Shown: positions 25,318 through 33,417 of the stretch, piece after piece
Layout of the letters: each line of letters starts with the position of its first letter
How positions within the stretch are numbered: position 1 is the stretch's first letter
Origin: Mycolicibacterium frederiksbergense
Lineage (GTDB): Bacteria > Actinomycetota > Actinomycetes > Mycobacteriales > Mycobacteriaceae
Direction: 5' to 3'
Assembly: GCF_029893345.1 (NCBI RefSeq)
Contig: NZ_JARXVE010000015.1
Location: 1 to 64,000 of the forward strand
DNA: 64,000 nt
Position numbers and translations under genes: made by a program
Notes under the pieces: generated by a model
What the model was told of the DNA's origin: nothing
Databases searched by the model: none
What the model saw: the letters and a program-made list of their open reading frames with translations, nothing else

Positions 25318-27186
25318 TTAAACGCGACCGCCCAGGTGCTCGGCGAGGAACCGCTCGACCGCGTGGTACATGTCGATCTGGTTGTCCGGGTTGAGGAATC
25401 CGTGCCCCTCGTCGTCCTTGACCATGTATTCGACGGCGACCGAGCGCTTGCGCAGTGCCGCCACGAGGTTGTCGGATTCGGCTTGCACGACGCGGGAGTC
25501 GTTGGCGCCCTGAACAACCAGCAGCGGCGTACGTATCTGGCCGACCTTCGTGATGGGGGAGCGAGCCAGCATGTCGGCCTCCTGCTTCGGGTCGCTCGGG
25601 TCGCCGACGTACATGTGCCAATTGGTAGCCATGAACGGCCGGGCCACGTTCGGCAGCGTGCGCATGAAGTTTGCGAGACTGGAGATCCCGACGTAGTCGA
25701 TGGCCGCGGCGAAGACATTCGGCGTGAACGTGACGCCGACGAGCGCTGCGTAGCCGCCGTAGGATCCACCGAAGATGGCCACCCGGTCGCGATCGGCGTA
25801 GCCCTGCTTGACGGCCCAGTCGACGGCGTCGATCAGATCGTCGTGCATCTTGCCCGCGAACTCCCCGATGGCCGCCTTGGTGAAAGCCTTGCCGTAGCCG
25901 GTGGATCCCCGAAAGTTGACCTGTAGCACCGCATATCCGCGATTGGCCAGCATCTGCACGTCGGGCTGGTAGGCCCAGCAGTCCCGTGACCACGGACCGC
26001 CGTGCACCAGCAACACCAGCGGCAGGTCCACCGGATCGACCCCAATGGGCAGCGTCAGATACGAGTGCAGGTCCAGCCCGTCGCGCGAGGTGATGGTGAC
26101 CGGCTTCATCGGGGCCAGTACGTCAGGATTCAGATTCGGGTACGGCCGGAACAACATTCGGCTCTCGCCTGTGGTGTGGTCGTAGAAATACGTGACGTAG
26201 GGGTCGCGGTCATGGATGAAGTTGACGACCCAGCGTTGCCCGCTGCTGTCGGACGAGATCACTCCGAGATCGCCGTCACCGAGCTGAGTCAGATTCTGCA
26301 GTACCGCAGCGAAATCCGCGTCCAGTGCGTGGATCACCTGGCGGTCGCCGTAGTAGCGCGCCCCGATCAGTTCGCCCGTGAGCTCGCTGAGGATCAGCGG
26401 TGAGGGCAGGACCATCTGGGCGGCCAGGTCGAGCGACGGGTGACTGTCCACCTCGGTTTCCACGCCGGTGGCGACATCAAGGCGGGCCAGCCTGGTTCGG
26501 TCGGTGCCGTGGTTGGATCCGAGCCAGATGCCGGCGCCGTCAGGGGTGATCGCCACGGGATGGATGCCCACGGGATAGTCGGTGCCATCGTAGGTCTTGA
26601 TGGGTCGCAACGCCTTCGTGTCGGTATCCCATTGCGACAGTTCGACATCGCCATCGGCGGTCAGTACCGAGGTGAAGAGGTCGCCGTGCTGGCTGCACAT
26701 CCAGCCGATCACGGTGCCCGGATTCTCCGCGAGCAGCATGAGTTCGCCGGTGGCGATGTCGAGCTCGTAGGCATCGAACAGTTCGGGGTTGCGCTTGTTG
26801 AGCTGGACCATCGCCTTGCCAGGACGTCCCTTGAGAAGGTCGAAGTCCGACCGCACACCGGGGAACGGGGTGAGGTCTACTGCCGGACCCTCGGGATGTT
26901 CCAGGTCCACGCGGTAGATGTGCCAGTTCTCGTCACCGCCGGTGTCCTGCATGTAGAGCAGCCAGCGCGAATCATGGGTCCACCGGTAGATATAGACGCT
27001 GCGGGTCTCGTCGGCCGTCACGCATTGCGGCTCGGTGTCCCCATCGAGGTTCTCTATCCACACGTTGAGCCGGTTCTTCCACGGCGCGAGATAGGCGATT
27101 CTGGTGCCGTCGGGTGAGATGGTCGCGGCGGTGCGCACGGGTGGGCTGAAGAAGTCCTCTACCGAGATGAGTTCGGGTAACGCCAT
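25318..27186 (-). CDS. S9-family serine peptidase (prolyl-oligopeptidase type)
   Basis: 622-residue cytosolic-type enzyme: an N-terminal beta-propeller (about 1-370) with repeated 'SPDG' and 'WTHDSRW' blades, then an alpha/beta-hydrolase domain. The catalytic triad is readable as Ser475 (GGSYGGYAALVG), Asp563 (GANDSRV) and His595 (DEGHGF). No signal peptide is seen. Such enzymes cleave short peptides or act on acyl-amino acids. It is the second gene of a likely operon with the TetR regulator 42 bases upstream. A well-formed double operator precedes that regulator, so expression is probably inducible by an unknown ligand. Confidence 0.88.
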   Translation of the reverse strand: MALPELISVEDFFSPPVRTAATISPDGTRIAYLAPWKNRLNVWIENLDGDTEPQCVTADETRSVYIYRWTHDSRWLLYMQDTGGDENWHIYRVDLEHPEGPAVDLTPFPGVRSDFDLLKGRPGKAMVQLNKRNPELFDAYELDIATGELMLLAENPGTVIGWMCSQHGDLFTSVLTADGDVELSQWDTDTKALRPIKTYDGTDYPVGIHPVAITPDGAGIWLGSNHGTDRTRLARLDVATGVETEVDSHPSLDLAAQMVLPSPLILSELTGELIGARYYGDRQVIHALDADFAAVLQNLTQLGDGDLGVISSDSSGQRWVVNFIHDRDPYVTYFYDHTTGESRMLFRPYPNLNPDVLAPMKPVTITSRDGLDLHSYLTLPIGVDPVDLPLVLLVHGGPWSRDCWAYQPDVQMLANRGYAVLQVNFRGSTGYGKAFTKAAIGEFAGKMHDDLIDAVDWAVKQGYADRDRVAIFGGSYGGYAALVGVTFTPNVFAAAIDYVGISSLANFMRTLPNVARPFMATNWHMYVGDPSDPKQEADMLARSPITKVGQIRTPLLVVQGANDSRVVQAESDNLVAALRKRSVAVEYMVKDDEGHGFLNPDNQIDMYHAVERFLAEHLGGRV

Positions 27187-27228
27187 GACGCTCCTTTCGT
27201 GGGTGCGGACAAGCTCTTTCGGGTGTGA

Positions 27229-27852
27229 TCAGGACGCGACAGGTCCGCCGAGGCGTCCGTTGGTGGCGTCGCGGATCGCCCGGTCGATCAGCGAGAGTGC
27301 CTGCTCGGCGGTGACCGTCTTGCCTTCGACGATCACCGCCATGCTGACGTCCTCGTCGACGACCCGGAACGCCCCGGTGACGGCGGCCGCGCATAGCCGG
27401 ACGGTGAGATCGTCGACGGGTAGATGCAGCCGGTCGGCGATCACCGGGATGAAGCCCTGCTCCATTCGGTCGTGCACCATCAGGTAGGCCGTGCGCAGGG
27501 CAGGCTCGGACGGAGTCATGGTGGCGATCCGCATGGCGCTGATCTCGTCCTCGACGTCTTGAGGCGCCAACGGGTGTGAAATACCGTCCGCGGCAAGATG
27601 TTCGGCCAAAGACAGATCGTGCGGCCAGCGGTTCAAGATGGCGATGAAACGGTCTGCGGACTGGGCGAGCACCGGTTCGACGCAGCTCTCCTTGGAGCGA
27701 AAGTAGCGCCAGATGGTGCGGGTCGAAAGCCCTGCCGCCGCGGCGATGTCGTCACCGCTGGTGCCGGAAACGCCACGCTCCCAAAACAATGTGCAGGCGT
27801 GTCGGGACACCTCGAGACGCGCCTGATCCTGCTTCTCGCCGATCGTCCTCAC
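27229..27852 (-). CDS. TetR-family regulator of the S9 peptidase operon
   Basis: 207 residues. The HTH is at about 25-55 (GTSGDDIAAAAGLSTRTIWRYFRSKESCV), followed by a helical ligand domain. No ATG is near; the GTG at 27852 is assumed because GGAG immediately precedes it and the family N-terminus (RLEVSRHACTLFWERG) follows at normal distance. The two palindromes at 27863-27901 begin 11 bases upstream of this start, suggesting autorepression together with the downstream peptidase gene. Confidence 0.85.
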   Translation of the reverse strand: MRTIGEKQDQARLEVSRHACTLFWERGVSGTSGDDIAAAAGLSTRTIWRYFRSKESCVEPVLAQSADRFIAILNRWPHDLSLAEHLAADGISHPLAPQDVEDEISAMRIATMTPSEPALRTAYLMVHDRMEQGFIPVIADRLHLPVDDLTVRLCAAAVTGAFRVVDEDVSMAVIVEGKTVTAEQALSLIDRAIRDATNGRLGGPVAS

Positions 27853-27862
27853 CTCCAGAACT

Positions 27863-27901
27863 TGTCACTTAGTGACAGTTCCAATGTGTCACTAAGTGAC
27901 A
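27863..27901. promoter_or_regulatory. Duplicated TetR operator
   Basis: TGTCACTTAGTGACA (27863-27877) and TGTCACTAAGTGACA (27887-27901) are each palindromes with 7-base arms around one central base, and each is the exact reverse complement of the other. Centre-to-centre spacing is 24 bases, a little over two helical turns, which allows cooperative binding of two dimers. The only gene they can control is the tetR-S9 operon, since the next gene ends at 27942. Confidence 0.8.
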
Positions 27902-27941
27902 GCGCCGTCAAGGTGAGCTGGTAAACGGCGATGCGCGATGG

Positions 27942-28529
27942 CTAATAGGCCCAGCTTCCGCGGGGTGAGATCACGAAGCCGTGGTGATAAGCCGTGTAGC
28001 AGGCGACGAAGTCGTCTCCGGCCGCGCAGCCGGAGTCGTTGACGACGAGCTTCTGTCCGGCGGGCAGTTCTGGGGGCTCGTGGTCCTTGCCCCATCGACC
28101 GCCGCCGGCGTAGGTGAATTCGAAACCGCCATCAGAGGTCTCGCGCACCGTTTGGACGATGGTTTCCCAGGCCGGTGCCTTCTTCGCGATGTCGTGGTCG
28201 CCGGCACTGTCGGGGAATCCGGGTAGGCGCGGGCCGCGGCAGTCGATCATCCCCAGCCCGTCGACTCCGGTCGTTTGTCCGTACACATTGGCCAGGCAGG
28301 TGATGTCTCCGGCGGCCTTGAATGAGACGAGGGTGTCGTTGTGCCAGTTGGTGCTGGTGTACGACGCCAGGTCGGCTGCGTGGAAGCCGGTGAGATCCGG
28401 GAAGGTGCCTTGCGGGGGAGAGGGATACGGTATCGGGCCTGAAACTGCCTGCCCCTCAGTTGTTGTCGTGCATGCGCACAGGGTGGTCAGCGTCAGTGTG
28501 GCTGCGACGAACGCTGACGCGGCGCGCAT
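27942..28529 (-). CDS. Secreted lipoprotein of unknown function
   Basis: 195 residues. MRAASAFVAATLTLTTLCAC is a lipoprotein signal peptide with lipidation at Cys20. The mature region holds four more cysteines in pairs (ITCLAN...IDCRG; SGCAAG...VACYTA), likely two disulfides, and no recognised domain. The ATG at 28529 was chosen because the signal peptide starts there; an earlier in-frame start adds 29 unconserved residues. It is divergent from the thiolase-like gene. Confidence 0.75.
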   Translation of the reverse strand: MRAASAFVAATLTLTTLCACTTTTEGQAVSGPIPYPSPPQGTFPDLTGFHAADLASYTSTNWHNDTLVSFKAAGDITCLANVYGQTTGVDGLGMIDCRGPRLPGFPDSAGDHDIAKKAPAWETIVQTVRETSDGGFEFTYAGGGRWGKDHEPPELPAGQKLVVNDSGCAAGDDFVACYTAYHHGFVISPRGSWAY

Positions 28530-28664
28530 CAGAAAGTCCAACTGCCGGATGGCTGCGTCACGTATCCACAGTAATGCCCCTGATGAGGGCTGATGCACAC
28601 CGAATTCGCTCTGCAAAGGCCGATCGGTTAGCCTCGCGAATTAACACCTGTCAGGGAGGTTGTC

Positions 28665-30191
28665 ATGGTCGATCCGCGCACACCCGTCATCGTCGGCGTC
28701 GGACAGTTCACCGAGCGGATCGATCTTGACGGCTACCGCGGGATGTCCTCCGTCGAGCTGGCCACCGAGGCGGCCAAGGCCGCTCTGCATGATTGCGGGG
28801 CCGACAGCGCAGCGGTGGCGCAGGCCATCGACACCGTCGCCGGGACACGGCAGTTCGAGATCTCCGGCCCGGCCGAGCCGCCGCTGGGTGCCTCCAACAA
28901 CTACCCGCGATCGGTGGCGCGGCGCATCGGCGCCGAACCGGCCCGCGCGATCCTGGAGGTGATCGGTGGCCAGAGCCCGCAGCACCTGGTGACCGAGTTC
29001 GCCGGCGCGATCGCCGCCGGTGCGGCCGATGTGGTGCTGCTGTTCGGCTCGGAGAACACCTCGACGCTGCGGCACTTCGCCAAGCGCGATGACAAGCCGG
29101 ATCACTCCGAGACCATCGACGGCCAGTTGGAGGACCGCGGCTACGGCTATGACGGCATCTTCGACGAGTACACGGTCAAGCACGGTTTGATCGGCGCCCC
29201 AGTGCAATACGGCCTGCTGGAGAACGCCCGCCGGGCGCGGCTGGGCCTGTCGGTGGCGGACTATCGCCAGGCCATGGCCGAGCTGTTCGCACCGTTCTCC
29301 AAGGTTGCCGCCAAGAACCCGTATTCGTCTGCACCGGTTGAGCGTTCGGCCCAGGAGCTGGCCACCGTCACCCAGAGCAACCGGATGATCTGCGATCCGT
29401 ACCCGCGCATGATGGTGGCGCGCGACCAGGTCAACCAGGGCGCCGCCGTGCTGCTGATGTCGGTGGAGGCCGCGCGCCGTCTCGGGGTGCCCGAGGAGAA
29501 GTGGGTGTACCTGCGCGGGCACGCTGACATGAAAGAGCCAAAGCTGCTGGAGCGCGCCGATATCGGTGCGAGTCCGGCCTCGATCGCCGCGGTGCACGAG
29601 GCCCTGCGGGTGGCCGGTATCGGGATCGACGACATTTCAGCCTTCGACCTGTACAGCTGCTTCCCGTTCCCGGTGTTCAACATCTGTGACGGCACCGGAT
29701 TGGCTCGCGACGACGAGCGCGGCCTGACGCTGACCGGCGGTCTGCCGTTCTTCGGCGGCCCGGGCAACAACTACTCGATGCACGGCATTGCCGAGGCGGT
29801 CAACGAAATGCGGGACAAGCCAGGGCAATTCGCGCTGATCGGGGCAAATGGCGGTATCGCCAGCAAGTATTCGGTGGGCATTTATTCCACCGCACCCGCC
29901 GATTGGGTGGCCGACGGCAGCGCGGCCGTGCAGCAGGAGCTGGCCGCCCAGCCGAAGGTGGCCATCACCGAAATCGCCGACGGCCCAGCCACCATCGAGA
30001 CCTACACCGTGCGCTACGACTGGACCCCGCACACCGGGATCATCATCGGTCGCCTGGAATCCGACGGCAGCCGTTTCCTGGCGACCACCACGGACCCCGG
30101 CCTGGTGGCTCTGCTCACCGACGGTGAACCGCTGGGTGCGTCGATCGTGGTGCAGTCCAGCGAGAAGCGAAACACCGCGACGCTGGCATAG
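28665..30191 (+). CDS. SCP2-thiolase-like protein (TLP1 type), catalytic residues absent
   Basis: 508 residues. The first 390 have the thiolase fold; the remainder resembles the extra C-terminal domain of TLP1 proteins. It is usually annotated acetyl-CoA acetyltransferase, but the active-site motifs are missing. At the nucleophile position the sequence reads VIGGQSPQ (100-106) with no Cys. The His-containing motif reads FDLYSCFPF instead of HDxF. The GHP motif reads FGGPGNN, and the final Cys-x-Gly block reads GANGGIAS. It therefore probably binds acyl-CoA without thiolase chemistry. GGGAGG precedes the ATG. It is followed by a long hairpin shared with the convergent LLM gene. Confidence 0.85.
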   Translation: MVDPRTPVIVGVGQFTERIDLDGYRGMSSVELATEAAKAALHDCGADSAAVAQAIDTVAGTRQFEISGPAEPPLGASNNYPRSVARRIGAEPARAILEVIGGQSPQHLVTEFAGAIAAGAADVVLLFGSENTSTLRHFAKRDDKPDHSETIDGQLEDRGYGYDGIFDEYTVKHGLIGAPVQYGLLENARRARLGLSVADYRQAMAELFAPFSKVAAKNPYSSAPVERSAQELATVTQSNRMICDPYPRMMVARDQVNQGAAVLLMSVEAARRLGVPEEKWVYLRGHADMKEPKLLERADIGASPASIAAVHEALRVAGIGIDDISAFDLYSCFPFPVFNICDGTGLARDDERGLTLTGGLPFFGGPGNNYSMHGIAEAVNEMRDKPGQFALIGANGGIASKYSVGIYSTAPADWVADGSAAVQQELAAQPKVAITEIADGPATIETYTVRYDWTPHTGIIIGRLESDGSRFLATTTDPGLVALLTDGEPLGASIVVQSSEKRNTATLA

Positions 30192-30206
30192 CCCACCCTG
30201 CGCGAG

Positions 30207-30255
30207 ATCAACGCCATGGTCGTAAAAATTCGAGGGGAACGACCATGGCGTTGAT
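30207..30255. terminator. Bidirectional hairpin between the thiolase-like and LLM genes
   Basis: A perfect 17-base inverted repeat (ATCAACGCCATGGTCGT and its complement) with a 15-base loop containing AAAAATT. It lies between two convergent stop codons (30191 and 30279), so it is best read as a shared terminator, although no long T-run follows either arm. Confidence 0.65.
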
Positions 30256-30278
30256 TTCGGCGTGAACGCCGGGGAGAG

Positions 30279-31127
30279 CTAAACCAGCGTGCCGAGCTTG
30301 CCGGCCAGCCGCTCCACGTAGGCGCCGACCTCGGCCTCGGACTTGTCCGGCAACCCGAACAGCACCTCGGTCACGCCCAACTCGCGCCAGTGCGCCAGCT
30401 TGTCGGGGTCCGGCTTGAAGTCCAGTGCCACGATCTGCGGCGCGCCGTCCCGCCCGGCGGCGGCCCAGGTGTCCTGCAGCAGCTTGACCGGCTCGTCGAT
30501 GTTGAAGTCGCGAGGTGTGGTGATCCAGCCGTCCGCCGACTTCGCGATCCACTTGAAGTTCTTCTCGGTGCCCGCCGCGCCCACCAGAACCGGGATGTGC
30601 GACTGCACCGGCTTGGGCCACGCCCAGGACGGGCCGAAGTTCACGAATTCGCCGTCGTAGGAAGCCTCTTCCTGGGTCCACAGCGCCCGCATGGCCTCCA
30701 GGTACTCGCGCAGCATGGTGCGACGCCGGCCCGGCGGCACCTTGTGGTCGGCGAGTTCGTCGGTGTTCCAACCGAATCCGACGCCGAGACTGACCCGTCC
30801 GCCGGACAGGTGGTCCAGGGTGGCGATGGATTTGGCCAGCGTGATCGGATCATGCTCGACGGGCAGCGCCACGGCCGTCGACAACCGCACCCGTGAGGTC
30901 ACCGCGCACGCGGTGCCCAGCGAGACCCACGGGTCCAGGGTGCGCATGTAGCGGTCGTCGGGCAGCGACTCGTCGCCGGTGGTGGGGTGGGCGGCTTCGC
31001 GCTTGACCGGGATGTGGGTGTGCTCCGGGACGTAGAACGTCGTGAAGCCGTGATCGTCGGCCAACTTCGCCGCCGATGCCGGGGTGATGCCGCGGTCACT
31101 GGTGAAGAGAACGAGCCCATAGTCCAT
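30279..31127 (-). CDS. LLM-class F420-dependent-type oxidoreductase (Rv0953c-like)
   Basis: 282-residue luciferase-like TIM-barrel enzyme. MDYGLVLFTSDRG opens the first strand, HLSGGRVSLGVGFGWNTDE (about 106-124) is the cofactor-binding block, and PVLVGAAG (about 174) the later conserved strand. Substrate unknown. The ATG at 31127 was chosen as the family N-terminus. A KstR-consensus site starts ten bases upstream, in the same relative position as for the LLM gene at 290-1156. It is divergent from sfnG. Confidence 0.87.
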   Translation of the reverse strand: MDYGLVLFTSDRGITPASAAKLADDHGFTTFYVPEHTHIPVKREAAHPTTGDESLPDDRYMRTLDPWVSLGTACAVTSRVRLSTAVALPVEHDPITLAKSIATLDHLSGGRVSLGVGFGWNTDELADHKVPPGRRRTMLREYLEAMRALWTQEEASYDGEFVNFGPSWAWPKPVQSHIPVLVGAAGTEKNFKWIAKSADGWITTPRDFNIDEPVKLLQDTWAAAGRDGAPQIVALDFKPDPDKLAHWRELGVTEVLFGLPDKSEAEVGAYVERLAGKLGTLV

Positions 31128-31136
31128 GTCCAGGAT

Positions 31137-31150
31137 TAGAACGTGTTTCA
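31137..31150. promoter_or_regulatory. KstR-type operator upstream of the second LLM gene
   Basis: TAGAACGTGTTTCA fits the KstR consensus TNNAACNNGTTNNA at every fixed base. It lies 10-23 bases upstream of the LLM start codon on the minus strand, probably over a leaderless or short-leader promoter, and 89 bases from the divergent sfnG start. Unlike the site at 1167 it is imperfect in the outer arms. Confidence 0.55.
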
Positions 31151-31238
31151 GTCTTAGTGGCAAGACTGAGGGTGGAGATAACTTCACCGCGAGCGATACC
31201 CGCGACCGGCGCCGACGGGTTTGCTGCAATGACGGCCC

Positions 31239-32369
31239 ATGACCACCGAACGCATCGCCGACCACGTCAAGTTCGCTTACTGGGTACCCAATGTCAGTGG
31301 CGGCCTGGTCACCAGCGACATCGAGCAGCGCACCGACTGGAACTACGAATACAACGTCAAGCTCGCGCAGACCGCGGAGAACAACGGCTTCGAGTACGCC
31401 CTGAGCCAGGTCCGCTACGAGGCCAGTTACGGCGCGGAATACCAACACGAATCCACCAGCTTCAGCCTGGCACTGTTGCTGGCGACGCAGCGGCTCAAGG
31501 TCATCGCGGCGGTACACCCGGGCCTGTGGCAGCCGGCGGTGCTGGCCAAGCTGGGCGCCACCGCCGACCAGCTGTCAGGTGGCCGATTCGCGGTCAACGT
31601 CGTCTCGGGCTGGTTCAAGGACGAGTTCACCCATCTGGGCGAGCCCTGGCTGGAACACGATGAGCGCTACCGCCGCAGCGCGGAATTCCTCCAGGTGTTG
31701 CGCAAGATCTGGACCGAGGACGACGTTGAATTCCGCGGCGACTTCTACCGCATCCACGACTTCACCCTCAAACCCAAGCCGCTCAACACCGCGGCGCGTC
31801 CCAACCCGGAACTGTTCCAGGGCGGCAACTCGACCGCCGCGCGGCGCAACGGCGGCCACTATGCCGACTGGTACTTCTCCAATGGCAAGGACTTCGACGG
31901 CGTCACCGACCAGATCGTCGAGGTCCGCGACCACGCCCGCAGCGCCAACCGTGAGGTCAAATTCGGCCTCAACGGGTTCATCATCGCGCGGGACACCGAA
32001 AAAGAAGCAAAAGAAGTCCTCAAAGAGATCATCGCCAAGGCCAACAAGCCCGCCGTCGAAGGGTTCCACCATGCCGTGCAACAGGCCGGCAACTCCACTG
32101 CCGACAAGAAGGGCATGTGGGCCGATTCCAGCTTCGAAGACCTGGTGCAGTACAACGACGGCTTCCGCACCCAACTGATCGGCACCCCCGAGCAGATCGC
32201 CGAACGCATTGCCGCGTACCGCAAACGTGGCGTCGATCTGATCCTCGGCGGATTCCTGCACTTCCAAGAAGAAATCGAATATTTCGGCGCCCGAGTTTTG
32301 CCGCTGGTCCGCGAAATCGAAGCGGCCGAAACGGATTCCGCTGACGCACCCTTACTGGTATCGGCTTGA
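31239..32369 (+). CDS. sfnG: FMNH2-dependent dimethylsulfone monooxygenase
   Basis: 376-residue group C flavin monooxygenase of the SsuD/SfnG type. The N-terminus KFAYWVPNVSGGLVTSDIEQRTDWNYEYN and the block SGGRFAVNVVSGWFKDEF are strongly SfnG-like. SfnG converts dimethylsulfone to methanesulfinate, letting cells use it as a sulfur source; it needs a separate flavin reductase, which is not seen nearby. No other sulfonate genes adjoin it. It is divergent from the LLM gene with a 111-base shared upstream region. Confidence 0.88.
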   Translation: MTTERIADHVKFAYWVPNVSGGLVTSDIEQRTDWNYEYNVKLAQTAENNGFEYALSQVRYEASYGAEYQHESTSFSLALLLATQRLKVIAAVHPGLWQPAVLAKLGATADQLSGGRFAVNVVSGWFKDEFTHLGEPWLEHDERYRRSAEFLQVLRKIWTEDDVEFRGDFYRIHDFTLKPKPLNTAARPNPELFQGGNSTAARRNGGHYADWYFSNGKDFDGVTDQIVEVRDHARSANREVKFGLNGFIIARDTEKEAKEVLKEIIAKANKPAVEGFHHAVQQAGNSTADKKGMWADSSFEDLVQYNDGFRTQLIGTPEQIAERIAAYRKRGVDLILGGFLHFQEEIEYFGARVLPLVREIEAAETDSADAPLLVSA

Positions 32370-32503
32370 GACCTGTTCGACACCCAGCGCACGCGCTCGG
32401 CACCCAGCTGGGTGCGCTAGCGTGGAAGGTCGAATCGCTTACGTGGTCGGTATTCATGCCTGCGTGAACACACGTCGCGAAGCTCGATAGCACAGGAGAG
32501 GTC

Positions 32504-33358
32504 ATGACCTACCCGCCCAGTAGCCCTGGATACCCGCCCAACCCGCAGTCGGGCTCCCAGTACGACGCGACTCAGCAGTTCCCCAAGGCCGTCCCGGTTC
32601 AGATTCCGCCCGCGCCGGCCCCCGCCGCAGGCGAGAACAACCTGCCTCAGATCCTGCTGGGTGTGGTGGCCGTTACCGGCCTGCTCGTTTATCTGATGAG
32701 TTTCGTCCTGGAGACCGGTCCCGGACCGGGGGCCGCCTTGCTCGTGGTGCTTCCGCTGCTCGCCGGTCTGCTGGCCGGCGTGAGCCTGGTGCCCAAACAG
32801 AAGAACTACACCGCCGTCGCCGCCGTCATCGCCACGATTCCGTTCCTGCTCGCGATCGGCGCACTGGTATCGATCGGGGGAAGCGCGGACTGGACGCTGT
32901 ACGTGCTCCTCGTGCTCACCCTGATCCAGGCCGGCGCCGCCATCACCGCGCTGCTGTTCGACGCGGGTGTCATCACCCCTCCGGCGCCCAAGCCGCAGTA
33001 TGAGCAGCAGCCGCAGTACGGCCAGTACGGTGGCCCCTCGCAGTACTACGGTCAGCAGCACCAGCCGCAGCACGGTGGCCAGCCCTACCAGCAGACCCCG
33101 CCGCAGCGCCCCGGCTACCCGTCGCAGTACGGCAGCTACCCCAGCAGCGGCCCGAACACCGGTGGCTTCCCGGTGCAGTCTCCGCAGGGCGGCCCGCAAG
33201 GGCAGGCGCCGAGTGGTCCGCCGACCCCTCCGACCGGCTTCCCCACCTACGGGTCGCCGCAGCAGTCGAACACGCCCGGCACTGGCGCTCCGGCGCAGCC
33301 GGAGCGCCAGCAGGGGCAGCAGTCGTCCTCACAGCAATCTGGCCCTGCGCAGTCGTAA
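32504..33358 (+). CDS. DUF5336 membrane protein (Rv0954-like, division-associated)
   Basis: 284 residues. A Pro-rich N-terminus (1-45) is followed by four hydrophobic segments (about 48-66, 75-92, 100-120, 127-147) and a long Gln/Pro/Gly/Tyr-rich tail (QPQYGQYGG-type repeats), likely disordered. Rv0954 has been reported as a member of the mycobacterial divisome. GGAGAGG precedes the ATG. perM follows after a hairpin, and the pair keeps the M. tuberculosis order Rv0954-Rv0955. Confidence 0.85.
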   Translation: MTYPPSSPGYPPNPQSGSQYDATQQFPKAVPVQIPPAPAPAAGENNLPQILLGVVAVTGLLVYLMSFVLETGPGPGAALLVVLPLLAGLLAGVSLVPKQKNYTAVAAVIATIPFLLAIGALVSIGGSADWTLYVLLVLTLIQAGAAITALLFDAGVITPPAPKPQYEQQPQYGQYGGPSQYYGQQHQPQHGGQPYQQTPPQRPGYPSQYGSYPSSGPNTGGFPVQSPQGGPQGQAPSGPPTPPTGFPTYGSPQQSNTPGTGAPAQPERQQGQQSSSQQSGPAQS

Positions 33359-33360
33359 GC

Positions 33361-33395
33361 TGATCGCGCGTGCGCCAGCCGCGCACGCGCGATCA
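33361..33395 (+). terminator. Perfect hairpin between the DUF5336 gene and perM
   Basis: A 15-base perfect stem (TGATCGCGCGTGCGC and complement) with loop CAGCC. It ends only five bases before the GAGGAG that serves perM. With no T-run, it may be a weak terminator or an RNA structure that limits ribosome access to perM. Confidence 0.6.
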
Positions 33396-33417
33396 TCCGC
33401 GAGGAGCAGCTCAGCTA

